From contig CANOUM010000039.1 in the NCBI GenBank assembly GCA_947570515.1, positions 1 to 11,625 of the forward strand: 11,625 bases of DNA. Direction: 5' to 3'. Made by a program: the position numbers and the translations under genes. The first letter of the stretch is position 1. Each line of letters opens with the position of its first letter. This stretch comes from an uncultured Clostridia bacterium. Lineage in GTDB: Bacteria; Bacillota; Clostridia; Lachnospirales; Bianqueaceae. The notes under the pieces were generated by a model. That model ran no database searches. It was given only the letters and a program-made list of their open reading frames with translations, and had not been told where the DNA came from. Shown one piece after another: positions 1 to 5,891 of the stretch.

Positions 1-252
1 ACTCGCTTCTTCCCTAAATGAAACCTGCTTTCCTTCTTCAATCATCACCTTGCCGCTCACCCATTCCACCTGCACCTCATCAATCTGTGAAGCGTCGAAG
101 CTGGCCTCTCCGAAGGTATATGCGCCATCATCCCCAAAATTCCACTGCCAACGAAATCCACTCTTAAAACCGATTCCCCATGCCAGAATACAGGTGAGGA
201 TTACCGCTACGAGCGACCATAATACGATCCTCACAATCGTCGAACTTTTCAT
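1..252 (-). CDS. DUF4097-type membrane protein (3' end outside window)
   Basis: This is the N-terminal 84 residues of a membrane-anchored protein, read from ATG at 252 and running off the window edge. Residues 1-11 are short and basic (MKSSTIVRIVL). A hydrophobic stretch at about 8-28 follows and is probably an uncleaved signal anchor. The exported part then begins with aromatic and acidic residues (FRWQWNFGDD) and the strand-like segment EVQVEWVSGKVMI, which resembles the start of DUF4097 (putative adhesin, beta-helix-like) domains. A strong ribosome site (AAAGGGGA) sits just before the ATG. It is the third gene of the PadR / permease-prefix operon, and that gene order is common in Firmicutes. 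Its function is not known. The DUF4097 assignment rests on limited sequence plus context. Confidence 0.7.
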   Translation of the reverse strand, partial: MKSSTIVRIVLWSLVAVILTCILAWGIGFKSGFRWQWNFGDDGAYTFGEASFDASQIDEVQVEWVSGKVMIEEGKQVSFREEAS

Positions 253-265
253 AGTTTCCCCTTTC

Positions 266-284
266 TTTGCCGCACGGCGGCAAA
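266..284 (-). repeat. Hairpin before the DUF4097-type gene
   Basis: Perfect 8-bp arms TTTGCCGC and GCGGCAAA enclose a 3-base loop. They fill the short gap between the two membrane protein genes, immediately 5' of the ribosome site of the downstream gene on the minus strand. No T-run follows, so it is not a standard terminator. It may set relative expression or mRNA stability within the operon, which is inference. Confidence 0.55.
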
Positions 285-294
285 ATGCTCATGT

Positions 295-942
295 TTACTG
301 CTTTAATTCAAAAATAGCTTTCACCACATTTTCAATGGCGGCTCCAATCAAAAAGATAACCCATGTGATATGCCAAGCATGTGTGGTAAAGCTGACTACA
401 ATATAGATGACAATCATAAGGCTGGTAATGGCTCCTTTGATGGCTTTGTAGAGCTTTTTCTGATCACTGCTCTGATCCTGCCACTCCTTAAACTCTTCTA
501 CCATCGAATCATCGCTTTTTTTATAGCCCAGTTTGGTCATATTGTTATAAATTAAAAGACCGGTTGCCACAGCGACCATGGCAAACATGGCGACTATGCC
601 ATGCTCATCCCATAGAATCACCGGAATGACACATAAAATATACAACATCACAGCGATAGATACGCAAAGAGCGGAACGTCTTCTGCTTCTCTCAATCTGT
701 TCCTCCGTATAACGCGGCATTTGAATTTCCTCCTCTTTAATCTGTTTTAATAATTCCGAAATATCACCAACACTGGCTATTGCTATATTGTAGGCTGCTT
801 CCTCACTTTTTCCTTCTGCCAGAAGATCGTGATATTTCTCAATGAGATTCTGCAGCATCTCTTCTTTTAGCTCAACCGTACTGCGCGTGGGCTTTGCCTG
901 TGAAAACAGGCGATCCATGTATTCTCTTAATTTTCTCTCCAT
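295..942 (-). CDS. Permease-prefix-domain (DUF1700/HAAS-like) membrane protein
   Basis: This 215-residue protein has a soluble helical N-terminal domain (about 1-70) followed by four predicted membrane helices at about 91-110, 115-133, 168-186 and 191-209. The N-terminal pattern (REYMDRLF, then ELKEEMLQNLIEKYHDLLAEGKSEEAAY, then a GDISELL motif) is typical of the permease prefix domain 1 / DUF1700 / HAAS group, which normally sits beside PadR regulators. The ATG abuts the PadR stop (TAGATG), and its ribosome site GGAGG lies inside the PadR coding end, so the two are translationally coupled. The molecular role is unknown. Family members are thought to act in membrane stress or envelope signalling together with the DUF4097 partner. 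Confidence 0.85.
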   Translation of the reverse strand: MERKLREYMDRLFSQAKPTRSTVELKEEMLQNLIEKYHDLLAEGKSEEAAYNIAIASVGDISELLKQIKEEEIQMPRYTEEQIERSRRRSALCVSIAVMLYILCVIPVILWDEHGIVAMFAMVAVATGLLIYNNMTKLGYKKSDDSMVEEFKEWQDQSSDQKKLYKAIKGAITSLMIVIYIVVSFTTHAWHITWVIFLIGAAIENVVKAIFELKQ

Positions 943-1278
943 CTACTTTTCTGCCTCCACTAATAGCTTATCGATGATTTGTTTGGCCTCTTCCCATTCG
1001 CTTTTCAGCTTTTGATAGGCGGCTCTGCCTTCTTTTGTGATGGAATAATACCGTCGTCTGGCTCCGACTGCCTCATTTCCCCAATATGAATAAATATAGC
1101 CTGCCTGCTCCAGACGCCGAAAGGCCGTATAAAGAGTGGCTTCCTTTAACTCATACTGTTCATTGGTTTTTTGTCCGATGGCTTTATTGATCTGATATCC
1201 ATAGCTGTCTCCCTGTATTAAATGAGATAAAATAATGGTATCGGTATGCCCCCGGATTAGATCCGATGTAATCGACAT
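943..1278 (-). CDS. PadR family transcriptional regulator
   Basis: This is a 111-residue compact PadR-type repressor. The winged helix-turn-helix spans about residues 10-85, with the family pattern ILSHLIQGDSYGYQI, a recognition region ELKEATLYTAFRRLEQAGYI (44-62) and a wing ending RRRYYSITKEGR (74-85). A single C-terminal helix (about 86-109) should mediate dimerisation. The length fits the short PadR-s2 subfamily. The start at 1278 is supported by GGAGGATC directly upstream. It leads a tight operon with the permease-prefix and DUF4097 proteins and probably represses that operon. The inverted repeat in its own promoter is a candidate autoregulatory site. Family assignment is firm; the effector and the regulon are unknown. 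Confidence 0.93.
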   Translation of the reverse strand: MSITSDLIRGHTDTIILSHLIQGDSYGYQINKAIGQKTNEQYELKEATLYTAFRRLEQAGYIYSYWGNEAVGARRRYYSITKEGRAAYQKLKSEWEEAKQIIDKLLVEAEK

Positions 1279-1313
1279 ATGATCCTCCGCTTTCTTTTCG
1301 TTCTGACGCCGTT

Positions 1314-1342
1314 ATTATATTCTTATATACCTCATCTGTCAA
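1314..1342 (-). promoter_or_regulatory. Consensus promoter of the PadR operon
   Basis: On the minus strand a perfect -35 TTGACA (1337-1342) and a perfect -10 TATAAT (1314-1319) are separated by exactly 17 bases. This matches the sigma-A consensus at all twelve positions, so control is probably by repression. Confidence 0.88.
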
Positions 1343-1349
1343 GGTATAT
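1325..1349. promoter_or_regulatory. Inverted repeat over the PadR promoter (operator candidate)
   Basis: Perfect 7-bp arms ATATACC and GGTATAT are separated by 11 bases and overlap the -35 element and most of the promoter spacer. A dimeric repressor bound here would block RNA polymerase. The adjacent PadR is the natural candidate, which is inference. The arms do not match the ATGT-N8-ACAT box reported for some PadR proteins. Confidence 0.6.
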
Positions 1350-1412
1350 TTAAAAATAAAATACTTTAGAATACTGAGAAGGCTGTCTAACAGAATTTTC
1401 CTGTGCTTTTGA

Positions 1413-1441
1413 TTGACAGCGCCCCCTTAAAATGATATGAT
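1413..1441 (+). promoter_or_regulatory. Promoter of the riboswitch-controlled purine genes
   Basis: A perfect -35 TTGACA (1413-1418) and -10 TATGAT (1436-1441, five of six matches) are separated by 17 bases. Transcription should begin near 1448, a few bases before the riboswitch aptamer. The stretch 1350-1412 between this promoter and the divergent PadR promoter shows nothing else recognisable. Confidence 0.85.
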
Positions 1442-1456
1442 GAAAACAAACTTAGG

Positions 1457-1585
1457 GCCTCTGTGACTGACGGAAATAAGGTGGGATACCACCGGGAAGC
1501 AGACGGCTGTATTTGCCGGCATTGCCGGCAACCTTTGAGAGCTGCGAGTGCAGCCCCTTAAAGCTAGGCCGACCGTCTGGGCAGC
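1457..1585 (+). promoter_or_regulatory. ZTP riboswitch (pfl motif) aptamer
   Basis: The class senses ZMP/ZTP (AICAR phosphates), which accumulate when 10-formyl-THF is scarce. The 5' domain shows a P1 helix TCTG/CAGA (1460-1463 with 1500-1503), the internal motif GTGACTGACGG (compare consensus GUGACUGGCG) and a P2 hairpin GGTGG-GATA-CCACC (1480-1493) followed by GGGAAGC. The 3' domain has the hallmark CCGTCTGGGCA (1573-1583; consensus CCGCCUGGGCA). The pseudoknot is kept by compensation: GACGG (1469-1473) pairs with CCGTC (1573-1577), where the usual pair is GGCG/CGCC. The linker between domains is long and holds two hairpins: TTGCCGGC/GCCGGCAA around 1513-1531, and GCTGC/GCAGC around 1541-1554. 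The genes that follow consume AICAR, which fits the class. Confidence 0.93.
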
Positions 1586-1620
1586 ACCGTGTATCCATCA
1601 TACTGCGATGCTGTTTTTTT
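1582..1620 (+). terminator. Riboswitch expression-platform terminator
   Basis: CAGCA (1582-1586) pairs with TGCTG (1609-1613). Inner pairs CG/CG and GTAT/ATAC extend the stem across one mismatch and a bulge, and seven T residues (1614-1620) follow. The 5' arm begins within the CTGGGCAGC that ends the aptamer, so ligand-stabilised folding and terminator formation should compete. This implies transcription-level ON control by ZMP/ZTP. Confidence 0.8.
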
Positions 1621-1648
1621 ATTTCACTATTATAATAGGGAGGATCTC

Positions 1649-2362
1649 ATGCAAATACGATCTATCGACCAAGAGCTTCAAAACAATTCATACCCCGGCC
1701 GCGGCATCATTATCGGACGCAGTGCGGACGGTACCAAAGCTGTAACCGCCTACTTTATTATGGGACGCAGTGAAAACAGCCGCAACCGCATTTTCGTAGA
1801 GGACGGCGAGGGCATTCGCACTCAGGCTTTTGATCCTGAAAAGCTTACCGACCCCAGCCTTGTCATTTATGCACCGGTTCGTGTGCTGGGCAACAAAACC
1901 ATTGTCACCAACGGTGATCAGACCGATACGATCTATGAATACATGGATCGTCAGTTTACTTTTGAACAGGCGCTGCGTACCCGTGAATTTGAGCCGGATG
2001 CTCCGAATTATACGCCTCGCATCTCCGGTATCATGCATATTGAAGGCGGCTGTTATCATTACGCCATGTCCATCTTAAAAAGTAACAACGGAGATCCGTC
2101 CTCCTGTCTGCGCCATACCTTTACCTATCATAATGCCAAGCCGGGCGAAGGGCATTTCATCCATACGTATCAGGGAGACGGCAATCCGCTGCCTAGCTTT
2201 GAGGGTGAGCCTGAGCTGATTTCGATCCCCAATGATCTGGAGGATTTTACCCAGCTGCTTTGGAACAGCCTGAATGAAGACAATAAAATCTCTTTGTTTG
2301 TCCGCTTTATCGATATTGAAACCGGCTCCTATGAGACACGGATTATCAATAAACATCACTAA
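1649..2362 (+). CDS. purO: IMP cyclohydrolase, PurO type
   Basis: This cytosolic enzyme closes FAICAR to IMP, the last step of de novo purine synthesis. The 237 residues match the PF07826 (archaeal PurO-like) family rather than the MGS-fold cyclohydrolase of bifunctional PurH. Seen motifs are YPGRGIIIGRS (15-25), GRSENSRNR (39-47), NGDQTDT (88-94), EPDAPNYTPRISG (115-127) and GEGHFIHTYQGDG (166-178). The frame stays open back to 1589, but that extension lies in the riboswitch terminator. The ATG at 1649 has GGGAGG five bases upstream and is the chosen start. Its stop overlaps the ribosome site of the AICAR transformylase gene, so the two are coupled and both fall under the ZTP riboswitch. Naming it purO follows the archaeal enzyme; many annotations simply say IMP cyclohydrolase. 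Confidence 0.92.
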   Translation: MQIRSIDQELQNNSYPGRGIIIGRSADGTKAVTAYFIMGRSENSRNRIFVEDGEGIRTQAFDPEKLTDPSLVIYAPVRVLGNKTIVTNGDQTDTIYEYMDRQFTFEQALRTREFEPDAPNYTPRISGIMHIEGGCYHYAMSILKSNNGDPSSCLRHTFTYHNAKPGEGHFIHTYQGDGNPLPSFEGEPELISIPNDLEDFTQLLWNSLNEDNKISLFVRFIDIETGSYETRIINKHH

Positions 2363-2376
2363 GGAGGATGCTCATC

Positions 2377-3555
2377 ATGAACGAAATGCAATTAAAATAT
2401 GGCTGCAATCCAAATCAAAAGCCATCCCGCATTTTTATGGAGGATGGCTCAGATCTGCCGATTAAAGTGCTGTGCGGCCGTCCGGGCTATATCAATCTGC
2501 TCGACGCCTTAAATGGCTGGCAGCTGGTGACGGAGCTCAAAGCCGTCAGCGGTCTTCCCTCTGCTACCTCTTTCAAGCATGTCTCTCCTGCCGGCGCCGC
2601 TGTAGGCCTGCCGCTCACTGACACGCTTAAAAAAATCTACTGGGTAGATGATGTCAAAACCTTCTCTCCCCTGTCCTCTGCCTATGCCCGCGCCCGCGGT
2701 GCAGACCGCATGTCCTCTTTCGGTGATTTCATTGCGCTTTCCGACGTGTGCGACGTCCCCACTGCCCGCCTCATCAAGCGTGAAGTCTCTGATGGTGTGA
2801 TCGCTCCCGGCTATGAACCCAAGGCTCTGGAACTGCTGCAGAAAAAAAAGGGCGGCAATTACTGCGTGCTGGAGATTGATTCCTCCTATCAGCCTGCTCC
2901 TCTGGAACGTAAGCAGGTCTTTGGTATCACCTTCGAGCAGGGCCGCAATGAACTGAAAATTGATGAAAACTTCTTTAGCAACATCGTAACGCAAAACAAA
3001 GAACTACCGGACAGCGCTAAAGTAGATCTGGCGATTGCCATGATTACGCTCAAATATACGCAGTCCAATTCGGTCTGCTACGTAAAAGACGGTCAGGCCA
3101 TCGGTATCGGCGCCGGACAGCAGTCCCGTATCCATTGTACCCGTCTGGCAGGCACCAAAGCAGATAACTGGTGGCTGCGGCAGGCTCCTCAGGTTTTAAA
3201 TCTGCAGTTTGTCGATCATATCGGCCGTGCAGACCGCGACAATGCCATCGATCTGTATATCGGCGAAGAATATATGGATATTCTGGCTGACGGTGTATGG
3301 GAAAACACCTTTAAAGAAAAACCGCCTGTATTTACCCGCGAAGAAAAACGTGCCTGGCTTGATCAGCTGACCGGTGTAGCGCTTGGCTCCGATGCTTTCT
3401 TCCCCTTTGGCGACAATATTGAACGTGCTTTTAAAAGCGGCGTACAATATGTGGCAGAACCCGGCGGATCTGTTCGTGATGACAATGTCATCGCTGCCTG
3501 CGATAAACACAATATGGTGATGTCCTTCACCGGTCTTCGTTTATTCCACCACTAA
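2377..3555 (+). CDS. purH: AICAR transformylase (stand-alone AICARFT)
   Basis: This enzyme transfers the formyl group of 10-formyl-THF to AICAR (ZMP), giving FAICAR. The 392-residue protein holds only the transformylase part of PurH. Visible motifs are KYGCNPNQKPSRIF (7-20), the catalytic Lys-His in SFKHVSPAGAA (K67-H68), RGADRMSSFGDFIALSDVCD further on, GIGAGQQSRIHCTR in the middle, and PFGDNIERAF...AEPGGSVRDDNVIAACD near the C-terminus. There is no N-terminal MGS cyclohydrolase domain, and the neighbouring PurO-type protein supplies that step. The start at 2377 is set by AAGGAGG (2361-2367). The in-frame ATG at 2368 overlaps that ribosome site and is rejected. No terminator follows, and the 3' end overlaps the opposing AlkD-type gene. 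The symbol purH is used loosely, since this is a single-domain version. Confidence 0.95.
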   Translation: MNEMQLKYGCNPNQKPSRIFMEDGSDLPIKVLCGRPGYINLLDALNGWQLVTELKAVSGLPSATSFKHVSPAGAAVGLPLTDTLKKIYWVDDVKTFSPLSSAYARARGADRMSSFGDFIALSDVCDVPTARLIKREVSDGVIAPGYEPKALELLQKKKGGNYCVLEIDSSYQPAPLERKQVFGITFEQGRNELKIDENFFSNIVTQNKELPDSAKVDLAIAMITLKYTQSNSVCYVKDGQAIGIGAGQQSRIHCTRLAGTKADNWWLRQAPQVLNLQFVDHIGRADRDNAIDLYIGEEYMDILADGVWENTFKEKPPVFTREEKRAWLDQLTGVALGSDAFFPFGDNIERAFKSGVQYVAEPGGSVRDDNVIAACDKHNMVMSFTGLRLFHH

Positions 3556-4231
3556 TTTTAAGCGTCCTTAAATATGCTTTTTGATCTGCTGTGATGCGGT
3601 AGCTTTCTATTGCTTTTTGTATCGCTTTATTATGCGTCCATTTTGGCAGCCTCTGCTGCTCGATATACGGAATCGCCGCTTCGTATTGCTTGGCCAGCGC
3701 CGTGGCAAAATACCAGGCAACCGCCATCTTTACATAGTATTCCTCAGAAGCGGCGGAGGCGGCTAAGGCCAGATATTCCGGCCGGAATGCTTCCTCCAGA
3801 TAAAAACTCATGAGCATTACAATTCCAAAGCGAATGGTATAGGGATGAGGGTCTCTGATCCAGCCCTCCACGACTGGGATAAACTCTGGCAGATGCTTTT
3901 TTACTATCTTAGGCGACAAAATATCGCAGGTAGCCCAGTTATCCACATAGGGGAGGAAACGATTCAGCTCTTGTAAACAAAGCGCGTAATCCTTGATCTC
4001 CGAAATGAGAAGGGACTGCAGCGTATTTTCATCATAATACAGGTGGGGTAGATCATGCATAAATTCTGTGATGCCTGAATCTTTAATGAGCTCCTTAGCC
4101 AGCTTTCTCAGTGCAGGTGTGCGCACACCGATGATTGTATCGGGGCTAACCGTGGGAATCAGCCGGCTATGGAAATCCCGATATGCTGTATCCTGCAATT
4201 CAAAAAGTCGTTTTTCTATGTATTCTTTCAC
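3527..4231 (-). CDS. AlkD-type DNA alkylation repair glycosylase
   Basis: AlkD proteins are HEAT-like helical-repeat DNA glycosylases that remove N3- and N7-alkylated purines. The 234 residues are all-helical and close to the usual family length. W99 and D103 in VDNWATCD have the spacing of the catalytic Trp/Asp pair of B. cereus AlkD (W109/D113). R134 in YTIRFGIVMLM and W173 in VAWYF occupy later-repeat positions consistent with DNA-backbone contacts, and NKAIQKAIES follows near the C-terminus. Translation starts at GTG (4229-4231) with AAAGGAG eight bases upstream; no in-frame ATG suits. The 3' end overlaps the AICAR transformylase gene by 29 bp tail to tail, and the start is only 44 bp from purC on the other strand. 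Residue equivalences are by eye. Confidence 0.9.
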   Translation of the reverse strand: MKEYIEKRLFELQDTAYRDFHSRLIPTVSPDTIIGVRTPALRKLAKELIKDSGITEFMHDLPHLYYDENTLQSLLISEIKDYALCLQELNRFLPYVDNWATCDILSPKIVKKHLPEFIPVVEGWIRDPHPYTIRFGIVMLMSFYLEEAFRPEYLALAASAASEEYYVKMAVAWYFATALAKQYEAAIPYIEQQRLPKWTHNKAIQKAIESYRITADQKAYLRTLKISGGINEDR

Positions 4232-4247
4232 AAGTCATACTCCTTTG

Positions 4248-4257
4248 TAAAATTTTA
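4248..4257. promoter_or_regulatory. Possible shared -10 region between the AlkD-type gene and purC
   Basis: The palindrome TAAAATTTTA reads as a TAAAAT -10 element on both strands within the 44-bp gap between the divergent starts. No good -35 lies 17 bases away on either side (CTTTCA for purC; TTCATT for the glycosylase gene). This is a weak suggestion only. The purC promoter could instead lie inside the glycosylase gene. Confidence 0.3.
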
Positions 4258-4275
4258 GATGATGAGGTATTTGAA

Positions 4276-5136
4276 ATGAAACCAATCAAAGAAGGAAAAG
4301 TCCGTGAAATTTACGATAACGGTGATACCCTGATCATGGTTGCTACCGATCGTATCAGCTGTTTTGATGTGATTTTAAATAATGAAGTAACCAAAAAGGG
4401 AACCGTACTGACACAGATGTCTAAATTCTGGTTTGATCTGACCAAGGACATCATACCGAACCACATGATCTCCACCGACACCAAGGATATGCCGGAGTTT
4501 TTCCGTCAACCGGCCTTTGAAGGCAAAAGCATGCTTTGCAGAAAGCTGAATATACTGCCCGTTGAATGCATCGTGCGCGGCTATATTACGGGAAGCGGCT
4601 GGGCCAGCTATCAGAAAAACGGCACGGTCTGCGGCATCACGCTGCCAGAGGGCCTGCAGGAGTCCGATAAGCTTCCTGAGCCCATCTATACGCCTTCTAC
4701 CAAAGCCGAGATCGGTGATCATGACGAGAATATTTCATTTGAGCAAAGCGTTACCCATCTGGAAACATATTTCCCGGGGAAAGGCGCTGAATATGCTGCC
4801 AAGCTGCGCGACTACACCCTTGCACTCTATAAAAAATGTGCTGATTATGCGCTGAGCCGCGGCATCATCATTGCGGACACCAAATTTGAGTTTGGATTAG
4901 ACGAGGCCGGCAATATCGTCATCGGCGACGAAATGCTCACGCCTGACAGCTCTCGCTTCTGGCCGGCCGAAGGATATGAACCAGGCCATGGTCAGCCCTC
5001 CTTTGACAAGCATTTTGCCCGTGACTGGCTGAAGGAAAATACAGATCACAACTGGACGCTGCCGCAAGAGGTTGTCAACAAAACAATTGATAAGTATTTG
5101 CAGGCCTACGAGATGCTGACCGGCAAGGCTCTGTAA
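4276..5136 (+). CDS. purC: SAICAR synthase
   Basis: This cytosolic, ATP-dependent enzyme joins CAIR and aspartate to make SAICAR in de novo purine synthesis. Recognisable motifs are EGKVREIYD (6-14), ATDRISCFDVIL (23-34), LPVECIVRGYITGSGW (94-109), TPSTKAEIGDHDENIS (139-154), IIIADTKFEFG (197-207) and IGDEMLTPDSSRFWP (216-230). At 286 residues it is longer than the roughly 240-residue Bacillus enzyme and resembles the longer PurC form. The extra length lies partly in the middle (after the GSGW motif) and in the C-terminal helices after residue 235. The frame is open upstream to 4183, but that part is antisense to the AlkD-type gene. The ATG at 4276 with GAGG eight bases before it is preferred. 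It stands alone in its transcription unit, closed by a terminator. Confidence 0.96.
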   Translation: MKPIKEGKVREIYDNGDTLIMVATDRISCFDVILNNEVTKKGTVLTQMSKFWFDLTKDIIPNHMISTDTKDMPEFFRQPAFEGKSMLCRKLNILPVECIVRGYITGSGWASYQKNGTVCGITLPEGLQESDKLPEPIYTPSTKAEIGDHDENISFEQSVTHLETYFPGKGAEYAAKLRDYTLALYKKCADYALSRGIIIADTKFEFGLDEAGNIVIGDEMLTPDSSRFWPAEGYEPGHGQPSFDKHFARDWLKENTDHNWTLPQEVVNKTIDKYLQAYEMLTGKAL

Positions 5137-5164
5137 AAATTTTAAAAATGCTATGCGCGCTGCA

Positions 5165-5209
5165 AGTCCTTCTAAATCCTGTCCGGGTTTGGGAGGGCTT
5201 TTTATTTTT
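5165..5209 (+). terminator. Intrinsic terminator of purC
   Basis: Arms AGTCCTTCTAAATCC and GGGTTTGGGAGGGCT form a 15-bp stem with four G-U pairs around a 5-base loop, followed by TTTTTATTTTT. The G-U pairs become A-C mismatches on the opposite strand, so it acts for plus-strand transcription only. Its T-tract covers the stop codon of the convergent gene. Confidence 0.9.
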
Positions 5210-5891
5210 CACTATGCGGTGGCTCCTGCTTTCTGCGCCGGTATATATCACGGCCTATTAACAGCAGACAGCTTGCTACCATCAGAAGTACAATTAAAAT
5301 GGCGCAGTTTCTGAAAAATGCTTCTGGTAAAATGGTGATCACCGCGTCCTTCTCGGGTGAGAAAATCCAATTGGTCTTTCCCGGAAAAAAGATGCTGTGA
5401 AAAATGGTAAACGCTCTTCCAAAATCCAGTGCTGCCAAACCGGCAATCAACCCAAACACAATCAGCAAACCGCAGCCTGCCCAGAAGCCCGCGCTGCGCC
5501 CTTTCAAGGAATGAGGCGGCAGCGAATTCCTCCTTCGCATAAAGCAGTCTATTAAGAGTATGAAGCCGCTCGTGCCCGCTACTCCAAAATCAAGCAGGAA
5601 AAGCCTCCTGACATCTACAAAATGGGCATGCCCCTGCTCTGACCACGGCAGTACGCCCGTTGAAAATTCTTTCGATAGCCCCATACAGAAATTCAGCATT
5701 TCAGCATATGCCTGCATGATTTCCTCTTTTACCAGTCCCGTTTCTGCCTCTAAACCCAGCGGCCCAATCTGCAGATAAAAGAATGGCCGGCATAAAATAG
5801 GCATGGCAATACTCGCCGACAAAACAAACAATGCCGTACACAAGACCATCAGCAGCGCAGCTCCTTTGCTCTGCCAGATGTTACTCTTCAT
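5202..5891 (-). CDS. TIGR01906 / DUF1461 family integral membrane protein
   Basis: The 229 residues have four hydrophobic segments at about 11-33, 98-117, 136-154 and 194-213. A large extracytoplasmic loop lies after the first (about 34-97) and a second after the third. Family signatures are LPWSEQGHAHFVDVRRLF (81-98, with the His-x-Asp-Val core) and FHSIFFPGKTNWIFSPEKDAVITILPEAFF (164-193). The function of TIGR01906 proteins is unknown. An upstream in-frame ATG exists, but the ATG at 5891 has GGAGG nine bases before it, and the extension would be arginine-rich antisense to the upstream gene. It overlaps the 3' end of the YhhN-like gene by 11 bp and is last in a three-gene operon. Confidence 0.88.
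   Translation of the reverse strand: MKSNIWQSKGAALLMVLCTALFVLSASIAMPILCRPFFYLQIGPLGLEAETGLVKEEIMQAYAEMLNFCMGLSKEFSTGVLPWSEQGHAHFVDVRRLFLLDFGVAGTSGFILLIDCFMRRRNSLPPHSLKGRSAGFWAGCGLLIVFGLIAGLAALDFGRAFTIFHSIFFPGKTNWIFSPEKDAVITILPEAFFRNCAILIVLLMVASCLLLIGRDIYRRRKQEPPHSEK

Noticed and set aside
50..406. 118-residue plus-strand frame at the window start
   Set aside because: It is antisense to the DUF4097-type and permease-prefix genes, which have ribosome sites and recognisable domains.
1266..1278. ATGT-N5-ACAT palindrome at the PadR start codon as a PadR box
   Set aside because: The spacing is 5 rather than 8 and it overlaps coding sequence, so it is probably chance.
1512..1531. Repeated TTGCCGGC units as a direct repeat or mobile element trace
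   Set aside because: They are explained as the arms of a hairpin in the variable linker of the ZTP riboswitch.
1589..1648. Sixty-base upstream extension of the IMP cyclohydrolase frame
   Set aside because: It lies in the riboswitch terminator and leader and has no ribosome site. The ATG at 1649 has a strong one, and homology begins after it.
2368..2376. Earlier ATG for the AICAR transformylase
   Set aside because: This ATG directly abuts the AAGGAGG ribosome site that serves the ATG at 2377, so it leaves no spacing.
1688..2994. Antisense open frames opposite the purine genes (1688-2059, 2075-2359, 2509-2994)
   Set aside because: They lie wholly within well-supported genes on the other strand, lack ribosome sites and show no family motifs.
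4183..4275. Upstream extension of the purC frame
   Set aside because: It is antisense to the start of the AlkD-type gene and precedes the conserved N-terminus. GAGG is placed for the ATG at 4276.
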